DNA from: Microbispora sp. NBC_01189
GTDB lineage: Bacteria > Actinomycetota > Actinomycetes > Streptosporangiales > Streptosporangiaceae
Assembly (NCBI RefSeq): GCF_036010665.1
Contig: NZ_CP108581.1
Span: forward strand, 255,501-319,500
Direction of reading: 5' to 3'
DNA: 64,000 nucleotides
A program made the translations under genes and the position numbers. The notes beneath the pieces are model-generated. The model was given only the letters and a program-made list of their open reading frames with translations. It did not search any database and was not told the DNA's origin. Each line of letters begins with the position of its first letter. Within the stretch, counting starts at the first letter, position 1. Shown here one piece after another: positions 24,090-34,273 of the stretch.

Positions 24090-25030
24090 CGGTGGGCGAA
24101 CCTCCGGGTGAACGTGCCGTTGTGCTTCGCGGCCGGGAACATCCCGACGCCGCGCGTCGTACGGCTCCCGCCGAACACGCCCTTACCGAACACGCCCTTA
24201 CCGGACGCGCCCTTGCCGAACATGGCCTTTCCGCCGAAGACACCGCTGCGGCCGAACATGCCCTTGCCGCCGAACATGCCCTTCCCGAACACGCCCATGC
24301 CGGGCGTCCCCAGGCGGAACATCGCCGGGCGGCCGCGCATGCGGGTCTTGCCGTACACGCGGATCCGCGCCGGCAGGCCGGCCTTCGCGGAGAGGCTCCG
24401 CTTGGCCATCCCACCCCGCCTGCCCGGCCCGCCCGCCCGGCTCAGGGAGATCGGCAGGCCGAGCCCGGTGGTCTTCGCCGTGCGGCCCCCGCCCCGGGTG
24501 ACCCGCCGCAGCAGCAGCACCGCACCCCCGGCGGCGACGACGGCGCCGGCTGCCCCGGCCAGCAGACCCGGACGGTTCCTGACCTGCTCCCCGGCCCGGC
24601 CGGCCGCCTCGCGTACGTGCGGCGGCGCGGCCTCGCGCACCCGCCCGGCCGCGCCGGTGGCCCTGGCCCGCACCGCGGTCATGGTCGCGTGCACGTGCTC
24701 CTGAGCCCGCCCCTTGATGTCGGCTTTCGCGGCCAAGGCCTCGATCGTGTCACCGAGGTCGTCACGGGTGCGCTCGATGTCCCGGCGCACCTCCGAGATC
24801 TCGTCGTGGCCCCTCTCGTGCTCGCCGCCTCTCTTCCCCGTCTCGGTCTCCGTGTGCCCCGACACCCCCCACGCCGTGTCCCGCGCCGCGGCGACGGGCT
24901 CCGGGCCGGGCCTGGCCTGCCGTACGGCGTTGAGCGACTCGCTCTCGGTGACCGGCTCTGACACGTCCTGTCTGTGCACTCCCATGGTCCCGGCGTTGGG
25001 CCGGGCCGCACCCGGGTCGGTCTCGGTCAT
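24086..25030 (-). CDS. DUF3618 protein with Gly-Phe-Lys repeat tail
   Basis: 314-residue envelope-associated protein. After a disordered acidic N-terminus comes the DUF3618 motif EVRRDIERTRDDLGDTIEAL (about 80-100), then one membrane segment GLLAGAAGAVVAAGGAVLLL (about 154-174). The C-terminal third is strongly basic and built from short repeats such as GVFGKGMFGGKGMFG, GVFGGKAMFGKG and GVFGKGVFGG, then RRFAHR. DUF3618 proteins usually stop soon after the membrane segment, so this tail is unusual. It overlaps the holin-like gene by ATGA. Possibly a surface or DNA/cell-wall-binding tail; function unknown. Confidence 0.82.
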   Translation of the reverse strand: MTETDPGAARPNAGTMGVHRQDVSEPVTESESLNAVRQARPGPEPVAAARDTAWGVSGHTETETGKRGGEHERGHDEISEVRRDIERTRDDLGDTIEALAAKADIKGRAQEHVHATMTAVRARATGAAGRVREAAPPHVREAAGRAGEQVRNRPGLLAGAAGAVVAAGGAVLLLRRVTRGGGRTAKTTGLGLPISLSRAGGPGRRGGMAKRSLSAKAGLPARIRVYGKTRMRGRPAMFRLGTPGMGVFGKGMFGGKGMFGRSGVFGGKAMFGKGASGKGVFGKGVFGGSRTTRGVGMFPAAKHNGTFTRRFAHR

Positions 25031-25425
25031 CTGCGCGCACTCTCCTTCATGACGTCGATGTCTGCCTTGAGGCTGCGCATCGCCTCGTCGGGAGTGGGCG
25101 GCGCCGCCCGGGACATCTGCTCCTTGCCCACCAGGGCGAGCAGCCCGGCGATCGCCAGCAGCGCGGCGCCCACGATCAGCGCGGCGGCCCAGGCCGGCAG
25201 GATCAACGCGAGCGCCAGGATCGCCGTGGCCACAAGGGCACCCCCGCCGAGCAACGCGACGACGCCGGCGGCGCCGAGCAGGCCGGCGCCCATTCCGGCG
25301 CGCTTGCCCTTGCGAGTCATCTCCAGCCGCGCCAGTCGCAGTTCGTCGCGGATCAGCCGGGAGACGTCCTCGGACAACCGGCGGACGAGATCGCCTGTGG
25401 ACGGCGACTCCTTCTGGATGGTCAT
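25027..25425 (-). CDS. Holin-superfamily III / DUF1469 membrane protein
   Basis: 132-residue membrane protein of the actinobacterial Phage_holin_3_6 family. It has an N-terminal amphipathic helix DLVRRLSEDVSRLIRDELRL, two hydrophobic hairpin segments (AGLLGAAGVVALLGGGALVA and ILPAWAAALIVGAALLAIAG) and a charged tail. Despite the name these are chromosomal housekeeping proteins next to DUF3618 and YihY genes, not phage lysis genes. It leads the minus-strand operon and overlaps the DUF3618 start. Confidence 0.88.
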   Translation of the reverse strand: MTIQKESPSTGDLVRRLSEDVSRLIRDELRLARLEMTRKGKRAGMGAGLLGAAGVVALLGGGALVATAILALALILPAWAAALIVGAALLAIAGLLALVGKEQMSRAAPPTPDEAMRSLKADIDVMKESARR

Positions 25426-25633
25426 GGCCTGCCTCCCTTCCAGGTTGGGAAGCGCCTACCCGCAGCCAAGAGCCCTAACCACCGCCCTCCCCGGGGTGAA
25501 CGGAGAGGCCGGAACAGATGAAAGTTTCAGTTCCACACGCACACGTTTTTTGTCACAGGCGGGCAAAAGGCCAGCAAGGGGCCTCGGCTCACCGCACCGC
25601 ACGGTTACAGCGTGAGGCGCCCGCAACGCGTCA

Positions 25634-25661
25634 TTGACATACGGGGGGCCTAATCCACAAT
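25634..25661 (+). promoter_or_regulatory. Candidate promoter of the GH48 gene (TTGACA-N16-CACAAT)
   Basis: TTGACA at 25634-25639 matches the -35 consensus exactly. CACAAT at 25656-25661 is the best -10 at a 16-base spacing. The CelR-type operator begins eight bases further on, where transcription should start, a placement suited to repression. Confidence 0.5.
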
Positions 25662-25668
25662 CCTGAGG

Positions 25669-25682
25669 TGGGAGCGCTCCCA
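25669..25682. promoter_or_regulatory. CelR/CebR-type operator TGGGAGCGCTCCCA
   Basis: Perfect 14-bp palindrome TGGGAGCGCTCCCA, identical to the operator bound by CelR of Thermobifida fusca and CebR of Streptomyces, LacI-family repressors released by cellobiose or related oligosaccharides. It lies just after the candidate -10 box of the GH48 gene. The repressor gene is not in the window. Confidence 0.9.
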
Positions 25683-25790
25683 TCGTACCGGTTCAGATCC
25701 ACCCCTGCCCGCATCGGCTGTCGAATCCACTACCTGGCGTTTCTTCGTCCGATGCTTCCCACCCCTATTCCTTTTGGAGACCCCCCGCAA

Positions 25791-28262
25791 ATGCGAACGA
25801 GAGCTCTTAGCACGGGAGCGCTCCCACGATCGCGGAGACGGATCGCCCTGCTGGCGGCCGCCACCGTATCCGGTGGCCTCCTCGTCGGGCTGGCGCAGAC
25901 GCCTGCGTCCGCCGCCGTGGCCTGCGATGTCCAATACGCGCTCAACTCCTGGGGTTCGGGCTCCGGCGGTTTCACCGCCAGCCTCGACATCAAGAACCTG
26001 GGCGACCCGATCAGCAGCTGGACGCTGAAGTTCACCTTCCCCAACGGGCAGAAGCTCGACAACGGCTGGTCGGCCAACTGGAGCCAGAGCGGCACCACCG
26101 TCACGGGCACGAGCATGTCCTGGAACGGCAGCCTCGGGACCGGCGCGACGACCAACATCGGCTTCCAGGGAACGTGGAGCGGCAGCAACAACAAGCCCGC
26201 CTCGTTCTCCATCAACGGCGTGACCTGCGGGGCGGTCCAGAGCCCGAGCCCGTCGGCGTCGCCGTCCCGGTCCCCCTCGCCGAGTCCGTCCGCGAGCCCC
26301 TCGCAGTCGCCCTCGCCGAGCCCCTCCGCGAGCCCGTCGGCGTCGCCGTCGGCGAGCCCCAGCACCGGGCCGGACAACCAGTACGTCAAGAACTTCCTCA
26401 CGATGTACAACAAGATCCACGACCCGGCCAACGGGTACTTCTCGCCGCAGGGCGTGCCGTACCACTCGGTCGAGACGCTGCTCGTGGAGGCGCCGGACCA
26501 GGGCCACGAGACGACGTCCGAGGCCTACAGCTACTACCTGTGGCTGGAGGCGATGTACGGCAAGGTCACCGGCGACTGGACGAAGTTCAACACCGCGTGG
26601 CAGTCGATGGAGAAGTACATCATCCCGGCGCGCACCGACCAGCCGACCAACGACAAGTACGACCCCAGCAAGCCGGCGACGTACGCGGGTGAGTGGAACA
26701 ACATCAACCAGTACCCGTCCAAGCTCGACAGCGGCGTCAGCGTCGGCTCCGACCCGATCGCGAACGAGCTCAAGAGCGCGTACGGCACCTCCGACATCTA
26801 CGGCATGCACTGGCTGCTGGACGTCGACAACGTCTACGGCTTCGGCCGCTGCGGCGACGGCACCACCAAGCCGGCGTACATCAACACCTACCAGCGTGGC
26901 CCCGAGGAGTCGGTCTTCGAGACCATTCCGCAGCCGTCGTGCGACACCTTCGCCTTCGGCGGCAAGAACGGGTTCCTCGACCTGTTCACGGGTGACGCGT
27001 CGTACGCGAAGCAGTGGAAGTACACCAACGCGCCGGACGCCGACGCCCGCGCCGTCCAGGCCGCCTACTGGGCGCTGACCTGGGCGACCGAGCAGGGCAA
27101 GCAGTCGCAGATCTCCACCTCCGTCTCGAACGCGGCGAAGATGGGCGACTACCTGCGCTACGCGATGTACGACAAGTACTTCAAGCAGCCGAACTGCACC
27201 AGCACCTCCTGCCCGGCGGGCACCGGCAAGAACGCGTCGAACTACCTGCTGTCCTGGTACTACGCCTGGGGCGGCGCGACCGACACGTCGGCCGGCTGGG
27301 CGTGGCGCATCGGCTCCAGCCACAACCACGGCGGCTACCAGAACCCGATGGCGGCCTGGGCGCTGTCGAGCGTCAACGCGCTGAAGCCCAAGGGCTCGAC
27401 CGCGGTCACCGACTGGTCGACCAGCCTCACCCGGCAGCTCCAGTTCTACAAGTGGCTGCAGTCGGCCGAGGGCGCCATCGGCGGTGGCGCGACCAACAGC
27501 TGGGAGGGCCACTACGCGGCCCCGCCGTCGGGCCTGCCGAAGTTCTTCGGCATGGCCTACGACTGGGAGCCGGTCTACCACGACCCGCCGTCCAACCAGT
27601 GGTTCGGCTTCCAGGCCTGGAGCATGGAGCGTGTGGCGGAGCTCTACTACGCCACCGGCAACGCCGACGCCAAGTCGGTGCTCGACAAGTGGGTCACCTG
27701 GGCGCTGTCCGGCACCACGGTGAACTCCGACGGCACCTACCGGATCCCCTCGACGCTGCGGTGGACCGGCCAGCCGGACTCCAGCTTCAGCGGCACCGGG
27801 ATGCCGGCGGCCAACACCGGCCTGCACGTGACCATCCAGGACTACACCGACGACATCGGCGTGGCCGGTTCGTATGCCAAGGTCCTGATGTTCTACGCGG
27901 CCAAGGCGAACCACGCACAGGCGAAGGCCACGGCCAAGGCCATCCTTGACGGCATCTGGAAGAACAACCAGGACGCCAAGGGCGTGTCGATTCCGGAGAC
28001 CCGGAACGACTACAGCCGCCTCGCCGACCCGATCTACGTCCCGTCCGGCTGGACCGGCAAGATGCCGAACGGCGACCCGATCAACAGCAGCTCGACCTTC
28101 ATCTCCATCCGGTCCTGGTACAAGAACGACCCCGACTGGTCGAAGGTCCAGTCGTTCCTGAACGGCGGCTCCGCGCCGGTCTTCCGCTACCACCGCTTCT
28201 GGGCGCAGACCGACGTGGCCACCGCGCTCGGACAGTACGGCCTGCTCTTCCCGAATGGCTGA
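25791..28262 (+). CDS. Secreted GH48 cellobiohydrolase with N-terminal CBM2
   Basis: Processive exo-cellulase of 823 residues, probably releasing cellobiose from chain ends. The signal peptide is about 1-41 (SRRRIALLAAA then TPASA); the twin Arg leaves Tat export possible. CBM2 runs from Cys45 to Cys146 with ALNSWGSGSGGFTASLDIKN and SWTLKFTFPNGQKLDNGW. A Pro-Ser linker covers about 150-192 and the GH48 domain the rest, with the conserved EAPDQGHETTSEAYSYYLWL (about 232-251). ATG 25791 is chosen because it gives the signal peptide. A CelR-type operator lies upstream and another inside codons 8-12. It corresponds to T. fusca Cel48A-type enzymes and is followed by GH9 and CBM2 genes. Confidence 0.95.
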   Translation: MRTRALSTGALPRSRRRIALLAAATVSGGLLVGLAQTPASAAVACDVQYALNSWGSGSGGFTASLDIKNLGDPISSWTLKFTFPNGQKLDNGWSANWSQSGTTVTGTSMSWNGSLGTGATTNIGFQGTWSGSNNKPASFSINGVTCGAVQSPSPSASPSRSPSPSPSASPSQSPSPSPSASPSASPSASPSTGPDNQYVKNFLTMYNKIHDPANGYFSPQGVPYHSVETLLVEAPDQGHETTSEAYSYYLWLEAMYGKVTGDWTKFNTAWQSMEKYIIPARTDQPTNDKYDPSKPATYAGEWNNINQYPSKLDSGVSVGSDPIANELKSAYGTSDIYGMHWLLDVDNVYGFGRCGDGTTKPAYINTYQRGPEESVFETIPQPSCDTFAFGGKNGFLDLFTGDASYAKQWKYTNAPDADARAVQAAYWALTWATEQGKQSQISTSVSNAAKMGDYLRYAMYDKYFKQPNCTSTSCPAGTGKNASNYLLSWYYAWGGATDTSAGWAWRIGSSHNHGGYQNPMAAWALSSVNALKPKGSTAVTDWSTSLTRQLQFYKWLQSAEGAIGGGATNSWEGHYAAPPSGLPKFFGMAYDWEPVYHDPPSNQWFGFQAWSMERVAELYYATGNADAKSVLDKWVTWALSGTTVNSDGTYRIPSTLRWTGQPDSSFSGTGMPAANTGLHVTIQDYTDDIGVAGSYAKVLMFYAAKANHAQAKATAKAILDGIWKNNQDAKGVSIPETRNDYSRLADPIYVPSGWTGKMPNGDPINSSSTFISIRSWYKNDPDWSKVQSFLNGGSAPVFRYHRFWAQTDVATALGQYGLLFPNG
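25813..25826. promoter_or_regulatory. Second CelR-type operator inside the GH48 reading frame
   Basis: CGGGAGCGCTCCCA, one base from the 14-bp consensus with a perfect 12-bp core GGGAGCGCTCCC at 25814-25825, overlaps codons 8-12 of the GH48 signal peptide. It lies 144 bases downstream of the first box. A repressor bound at both could loop DNA or block elongation. Since this coding stretch is signal peptide, sequence constraint from protein is weak, so conservation of the box is notable. Confidence 0.75.
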
Positions 28263-28278
28263 GCACGCCGTGTAGACC

Positions 28279-28313
28279 GGGGTGCGGTGTCGCCTGACCC
28301 TTCACCGCACCCC
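28279..28313 (+). terminator. Hairpin 1 after GH48 (11-bp stem)
   Basis: GGGGTGCGGTG (28279-28289) pairs exactly with 28303-28313 around a 13-base loop containing CGCCTGACCC. It starts 17 bases after the GH48 stop. It may terminate, attenuate readthrough into the GH9 gene, or protect the 3' end of the GH48 mRNA. Confidence 0.65.
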
Positions 28314-28319
28314 CAGTAA

Positions 28320-30800
<2,481 letters not shown>

Positions 30801-30825
30801 CCCCGTCCCGGGCTCGCCCCTGTTC

Positions 30826-30867
30826 GCCCGCCTTCCCCAGTCGGACCCCTCTCTGGGGAAGGCGGGC
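30826..30867 (+). terminator. Hairpin after GH9 (15-bp stem)
   Basis: GCCCGCCTTCCCCAG (30826-30840) pairs exactly with 30853-30867 around a 12-base loop, starting 26 bases after the GH9 stop. Strong intrinsic-terminator-like structure without a T-run. Confidence 0.8.
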
Positions 30868-30931
30868 ATCCACCTTTCTCCTGGCACGACGGCACCACCC
30901 ATACGGACATCACCGAGGGAAGGAAGGCTCG

Positions 30932-31366
30932 ATGTTCAGGACGACAATCGCCGCGGCGGCGCTGGCCCTGGCCTCCGCGGGGACCGTGACCGCCACCGTG
31001 ACCGCCACCGTGGCGGCCACGGCCGCTCCGGCCGCCGCCGACTCGATCGGCTGCACGGCGAGCTATGTGATCACCAGTGTGTGGGGTGGTTCGCAGAGCC
31101 ACGGCGCGCTCGTGCAGGTGACCGTGCGCAACAGCGGGTCGTCGGCCATCAAGGGCTGGCGCGTGTCGTGGCGCTACACCGACGGCACCGTCGTCAACCA
31201 GGTCGGCGGAGCCGTGTCACTTCCGGTGATCGGCCTGCCGGGCATCTACGCGTTCGGCAACGAGAGCTACAACGGCGCCCTCCCGGTGGGCGGCTCGGCC
31301 GTCTTCAGCCTCCTGACCAGCGGGGGCGGCGGCGCCGCTCCCTCCGTCACCTGCACACCCTCTTGA
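30932..31366 (+). CDS. Secreted stand-alone CBM2-like cellulose-binding protein
   Basis: 144 residues: a signal peptide (about 1-36, ending TAAPAAADS) and a single CBM2-like module from CTASYVITSVWGGSQSHGAL to SVTCTPS, with the terminal disulfide Cys pair and the core GWRVSWRYTDGTVVNQVGG. No catalytic domain is present. ATG 30932 follows GAGGGAAGGAAGG. It sits downstream of GH48 and GH9, between two strong hairpins. Known small secreted binding proteins in cellulolytic actinomycetes aid attachment or disrupt cellulose; here the role is inferred. Several canonical CBM2 surface Trp are not obvious, so the ligand may differ. Confidence 0.82.
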   Translation: MFRTTIAAAALALASAGTVTATVTATVAATAAPAAADSIGCTASYVITSVWGGSQSHGALVQVTVRNSGSSAIKGWRVSWRYTDGTVVNQVGGAVSLPVIGLPGIYAFGNESYNGALPVGGSAVFSLLTSGGGGAAPSVTCTPS

Positions 31367-31390
31367 CCGGCGCCGGAAGGCGTCGGTCAC

Positions 31391-31431
31391 ACGACGATCC
31401 CCCGGGAGGCCTCCTCCCGGGGGATCGTCGT
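31391..31431. terminator. 19-bp perfect hairpin between convergent genes
   Basis: ACGACGATCCCCCGGGAGG (31391-31409) pairs exactly with 31413-31431 around a three-base loop (CCT). It lies between the CBM2 gene (plus) and a small gene (minus) and should terminate transcription from both directions. Confidence 0.9.
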
Positions 31432-31483
31432 CATGTGCCATGCCGTGCGGCAGGCGCAGCTCACCAAGCTTCGCCGGACTCGT

Positions 31484-31747
31484 TCACCAGGCTTCCGGCG
31501 GCAGGTCCACGTCGCCGACCCGGTCGTAGATGACGGTCTCGTCCGCAAGCCTGACGACCACCACACGGCGGGCCAGCCCCGCTCTCTCCAGCGCCTTCGC
31601 GGACTCCACCGCGTTCTTCGCATAGTGGTAGCGGTCACGGCTACCGGTGTACGGGCTCTCCCTGTCGCACCTGACCTCGTAGCGGTCGTCAGGCCAGGGA
31701 TGGGCGAGCCCGTCCAGGTTGCGGCGCTCGATAGCGGTCGCGGTCAT
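31484..31747 (-). CDS. Small conserved-looking protein of unknown function
   Basis: 87 residues from ATG 31747, preceded by GAGAGG at good spacing. Soluble and charged, with RYEVRCDRESPYTGSRDRYH, an Ala-rich helix NAVESAKALERAGLARRV and an apparent strand pair VVVVRLADETVIYDRVGDVD. One Cys. No family recognised. Its promoter should lie in the AT-richer 31748-31876 gap, where CATATGCAACATATG occurs near 31820. Confidence 0.65.
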   Translation of the reverse strand: MTATAIERRNLDGLAHPWPDDRYEVRCDRESPYTGSRDRYHYAKNAVESAKALERAGLARRVVVVRLADETVIYDRVGDVDLPPEAW

Positions 31748-31876
31748 TGCACACCTCTCTAATGGCGGGGGCCCCGCGCAGAAAGACCCCCCTGCCCCCC
31801 ACTCACCCAAGTATTCCTCATATGCAACATATGTTTCAGGCCACCCCCTCGAATGGGGGTTCGGGTCAGCAGGGTG

Positions 31877-33400
31877 TCACGCGGAGGGCAGGCTCGGCAG
31901 GATCACCCGGAAGACGGTGCGGCCGGGGCTGCTCTCGACGTCGACCGTTCCTCCATGGGCGGCCACGACCGCCCGGACGATCGCGAGCCCGAGGCCGCTG
32001 CCGCCGGAGGCGCGCGAGCGCGCCTTGTCGGCGCGGACGAAGCGTTCGAAGACCTCGCCCTGGAGGTCCGCGGGGATACCCGGGCCGTCGTCGGTCACGG
32101 TCAGCTCGGCCCGTCCGGAGCCGTGCCCGCCCGGCTTCCCTTCACGTGCCGCGTCACGCGCGGCCACCTCACGCAGCGCCACGGTGACGGTCGTGCCGGG
32201 CGGGGTGTGTGCGCGGGCGTTGCTCAGAAGATTGACGACCACCTGGTGCAGCCGGTCGGGGTCGCCGGGGACCAAGACGGGCTCCTCGGGCAGGTCCAGC
32301 CGCCAGCGGTGGCCGGGAGCGTAGACCCGGGCGTCGCCGGTGGCGTCGATCGCCATCCGGGTCAGGTCCACCTCCTCCCGGGCGAGCGGCCGGCCCGCGT
32401 CGAGCCGGGTCAGCAGCAGCAGGTCGTCGACCAGCGTGCCCATGCGGGACGACTCCGCGTCGGCGCGCTCCAGGGCGTGCCGCACGTTCGGGGGCACCTC
32501 CGCGGGGTCGCGCCGGGCGAGCTGGACGTGGGCGCGGACGGTCGCGAGCGGGGTGCGCAGTTCGTGGCTGGCGTCGGCGGCGAAGGTGCGCATGCGTTCC
32601 TCGCTGGCGTGACGGTGGGCGAGCGCCTGCCCGACGTGGCCGAGCATGCGGTTGAAGGCCTGCCCCACCTGCCCGATCTCCGTACGGGGGTCCTCATCGG
32701 GCACCCGGTCGGGCAGCGCCACCTCGCCGTCCGACAGCGGCAGGCGGGCGACGCGCCGGGCGGTGGCCGCGACCCGGTCCAGCGGGCGCAGCGAGAGCCG
32801 CACCCACACCGCCCCGGCGACGCCGGTCACGAGCACGACGACGGCGAACACCGCGATCTCCGCCAGTTGCAGTCGGCGTACCGTGGCGTGCACGTCCGCC
32901 AGCGGCAGGCCGGTGAGGAGGACGGCTCCGCCGGAGCTCCGCACGGCCATCAGGCGGTACCGCCCGAGCCGCGACAGGGCCAGGGTGTGCCCCACGCCGT
33001 CGGGCGGCACGGAGGCCAGCGCCCTCTCGTCGGCCGCCGGCAGGGACGGGTCGGCCTGGCCCACCACGGCGGGCGTGCCCACCCGGCCGTTCACGACCCG
33101 GACGCCGAGGGTGCCGGGCGCCTGCCCGCGGGTGTCCCCGCGCTCGTCGCCGAACGGGCTCCGCCCGTCGTACCCGCGGGGGTGTTCCTCGCGCTCCTCA
33201 TGCTCCAGGCTGGCCGCGTACCGGCCGGCCTGCATGCCGAGCTGCTGGTCCACCCGGTCCACCATGAAGCGTTCGAGCAGCAGGGAGGACGCGGCGCCCG
33301 CCGCCGCGCAGGCCAGCACGAGCAGCACCAGCGTCCCGGCGACCAGCCGGGCGCGCAGCGTGCGCGGCGGCCGCACCCGCACCCTCACCCTCACCCTCAC
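31877..33400 (-). CDS. HAMP-type sensor histidine kinase
   Basis: Membrane sensor kinase of 507 residues, partner of the OmpR-type regulator that overlaps its start (GTGA). A first membrane segment (ARLVAGTLVLLVLACAAAGA), an extracytoplasmic region of about 125 residues and a second segment (IAVFAVVVLVTGVAGAVWV) lead to HAMP. HisKA has the phosphoacceptor His in FAADASHELRTPLATVRAHV, and HATPase_c shows VVVNLLSNARAHTP, TVTDDGPGIP and GGSGLGLAIVRAVVAAHGG. The N-terminus is five Val-Arg pairs encoded by tandem GTG(A/C)GG. The signal is unknown; position opposite the flavin genes suggests redox or envelope control. Confidence 0.92.
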   Translation of the reverse strand: MRVRVRVRVRPPRTLRARLVAGTLVLLVLACAAAGAASSLLLERFMVDRVDQQLGMQAGRYAASLEHEEREEHPRGYDGRSPFGDERGDTRGQAPGTLGVRVVNGRVGTPAVVGQADPSLPAADERALASVPPDGVGHTLALSRLGRYRLMAVRSSGGAVLLTGLPLADVHATVRRLQLAEIAVFAVVVLVTGVAGAVWVRLSLRPLDRVAATARRVARLPLSDGEVALPDRVPDEDPRTEIGQVGQAFNRMLGHVGQALAHRHASEERMRTFAADASHELRTPLATVRAHVQLARRDPAEVPPNVRHALERADAESSRMGTLVDDLLLLTRLDAGRPLAREEVDLTRMAIDATGDARVYAPGHRWRLDLPEEPVLVPGDPDRLHQVVVNLLSNARAHTPPGTTVTVALREVAARDAAREGKPGGHGSGRAELTVTDDGPGIPADLQGEVFERFVRADKARSRASGGSGLGLAIVRAVVAAHGGTVDVESSPGRTVFRVILPSLPSA

Positions 33401-34125
33401 GGCTTGAGGACGTATCCGACGCCCCGCACGGTGTGGATCAGCGCCGGCCGGCCCGCGTCGATCTTCTTGCGGAGATAGCTGATGTACAGCTCGACCACGT
33501 GCGCCTGCCCGCCGAAGTCGTACGACCAGACCCGGTCGAGGATCTGCGCCTTGCTGAGCACCCGCCGGGGATTGCGCATGAGGAAACGCAGCAGCTCGAA
33601 CTCGGTCGGGGTGAGGTCGACGAGCTCCCCGCCCCGGGTCACCTCGCGGGCGTCCTCGTCCATCACGAGGTCGCCGACCGTCAGCCGGTCGCCCTCGGCC
33701 GTGCGCGCCATCCCCGAGCGGCGCAGCAGCCCGCGCAGCCGGGCGAGCACCTCCTCCAGGCTGAACGGCTTGGTCACGTAGTCGTCCCCGCCCGCGGTGA
33801 TCCCCGCGATGCGGTCCTCGACGGAGTCGCGGGCGGTGAGGAACAGCACGCAGACGTCCGGGGCCTCCGTGCGGAGGCGGCGCAGCACCTCCAGCCCGTC
33901 GAAGTCGGGCAGCATCACGTCCAGCAGCACCGCGTCCGGCAGGAACTCGCGGGCGGTGCGCACCGCCGACGCGCCGTCGCCGGCGGTGCGCACGTCCCAC
34001 CCCTCGTATTTCAGGACAGCGCCCAGGACCTCGACGAGGTCGGGCTCGTCGTCGACCACGAGGACGCGCACGGGCGTCCCGTCGGGGCGGACCAGCTCAG
34101 GCAGGCCGTTCGAAGTCGTACGCAT
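33397..34125 (-). CDS. OmpR/PhoB-family response regulator
   Basis: 242-residue regulator. The receiver domain shows VLVVDDEPDLVEVL, phosphoacceptor Asp in AVLLDVMLPDFDGLEVL, Thr in VLFLTARDSVEDRI and Lys in DYVTKPFSLEEVLARL. The winged-helix output has LTPTEFELLRFLMRNPRRVL and VVELYISYLRKKIDAGRPAL ending HTVRGVGYVLKP. ATG 34125 has GGAGGA about 13 bases upstream. First gene of a two-gene operon with the kinase and divergent from the ferric-reductase-like gene, which is its likely target. Confidence 0.93.
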   Translation of the reverse strand: MRTTSNGLPELVRPDGTPVRVLVVDDEPDLVEVLGAVLKYEGWDVRTAGDGASAVRTAREFLPDAVLLDVMLPDFDGLEVLRRLRTEAPDVCVLFLTARDSVEDRIAGITAGGDDYVTKPFSLEEVLARLRGLLRRSGMARTAEGDRLTVGDLVMDEDAREVTRGGELVDLTPTEFELLRFLMRNPRRVLSKAQILDRVWSYDFGGQAHVVELYISYLRKKIDAGRPALIHTVRGVGYVLKP

Positions 34126-34273
34126 GATGATGCCAGGGTCCTCCCCTCCGCTCCGGCGCTTCCTCTGAGAACGCTCTGAAAATCCTATGAAGGGTCCTGG
34201 CATGCCCCGGTTCATAGGAAAACGAGAGGTTCGGTTGGCACCGTGAGTCACGTACGAGGAAAGGGAGGCACCT

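Larger units (their letters stand above)
25426..25790. other. Divergent control region of the cellulase cluster
   Basis: 365 bases without a gene between the holin-like gene (minus) and the GH48 gene (plus). It contains a candidate plus-strand promoter and a CelR-type operator (listed separately), and a T-run with GTCACA near 25550. The GH48 5' untranslated region would be about 100 bases long, with GGAGA about 14 bases before the ATG. Confidence 0.6.

Noticed and set aside
25027..25425. Holin annotation suggesting a prophage
   Set aside because: No endolysin, terminase, capsid or integrase is nearby; the family is chromosomal and housekeeping in actinomycetes.
26238..26365. Repeat-like region in the GH48 gene
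   Set aside because: Ordinary Pro-Ser linker coding sequence between CBM2 and the catalytic domain.
25650..28193. 847-codon minus-strand frame opposite GH48
   Set aside because: It mirrors the GH48 coding bias, contains no motifs and has no ribosome site.
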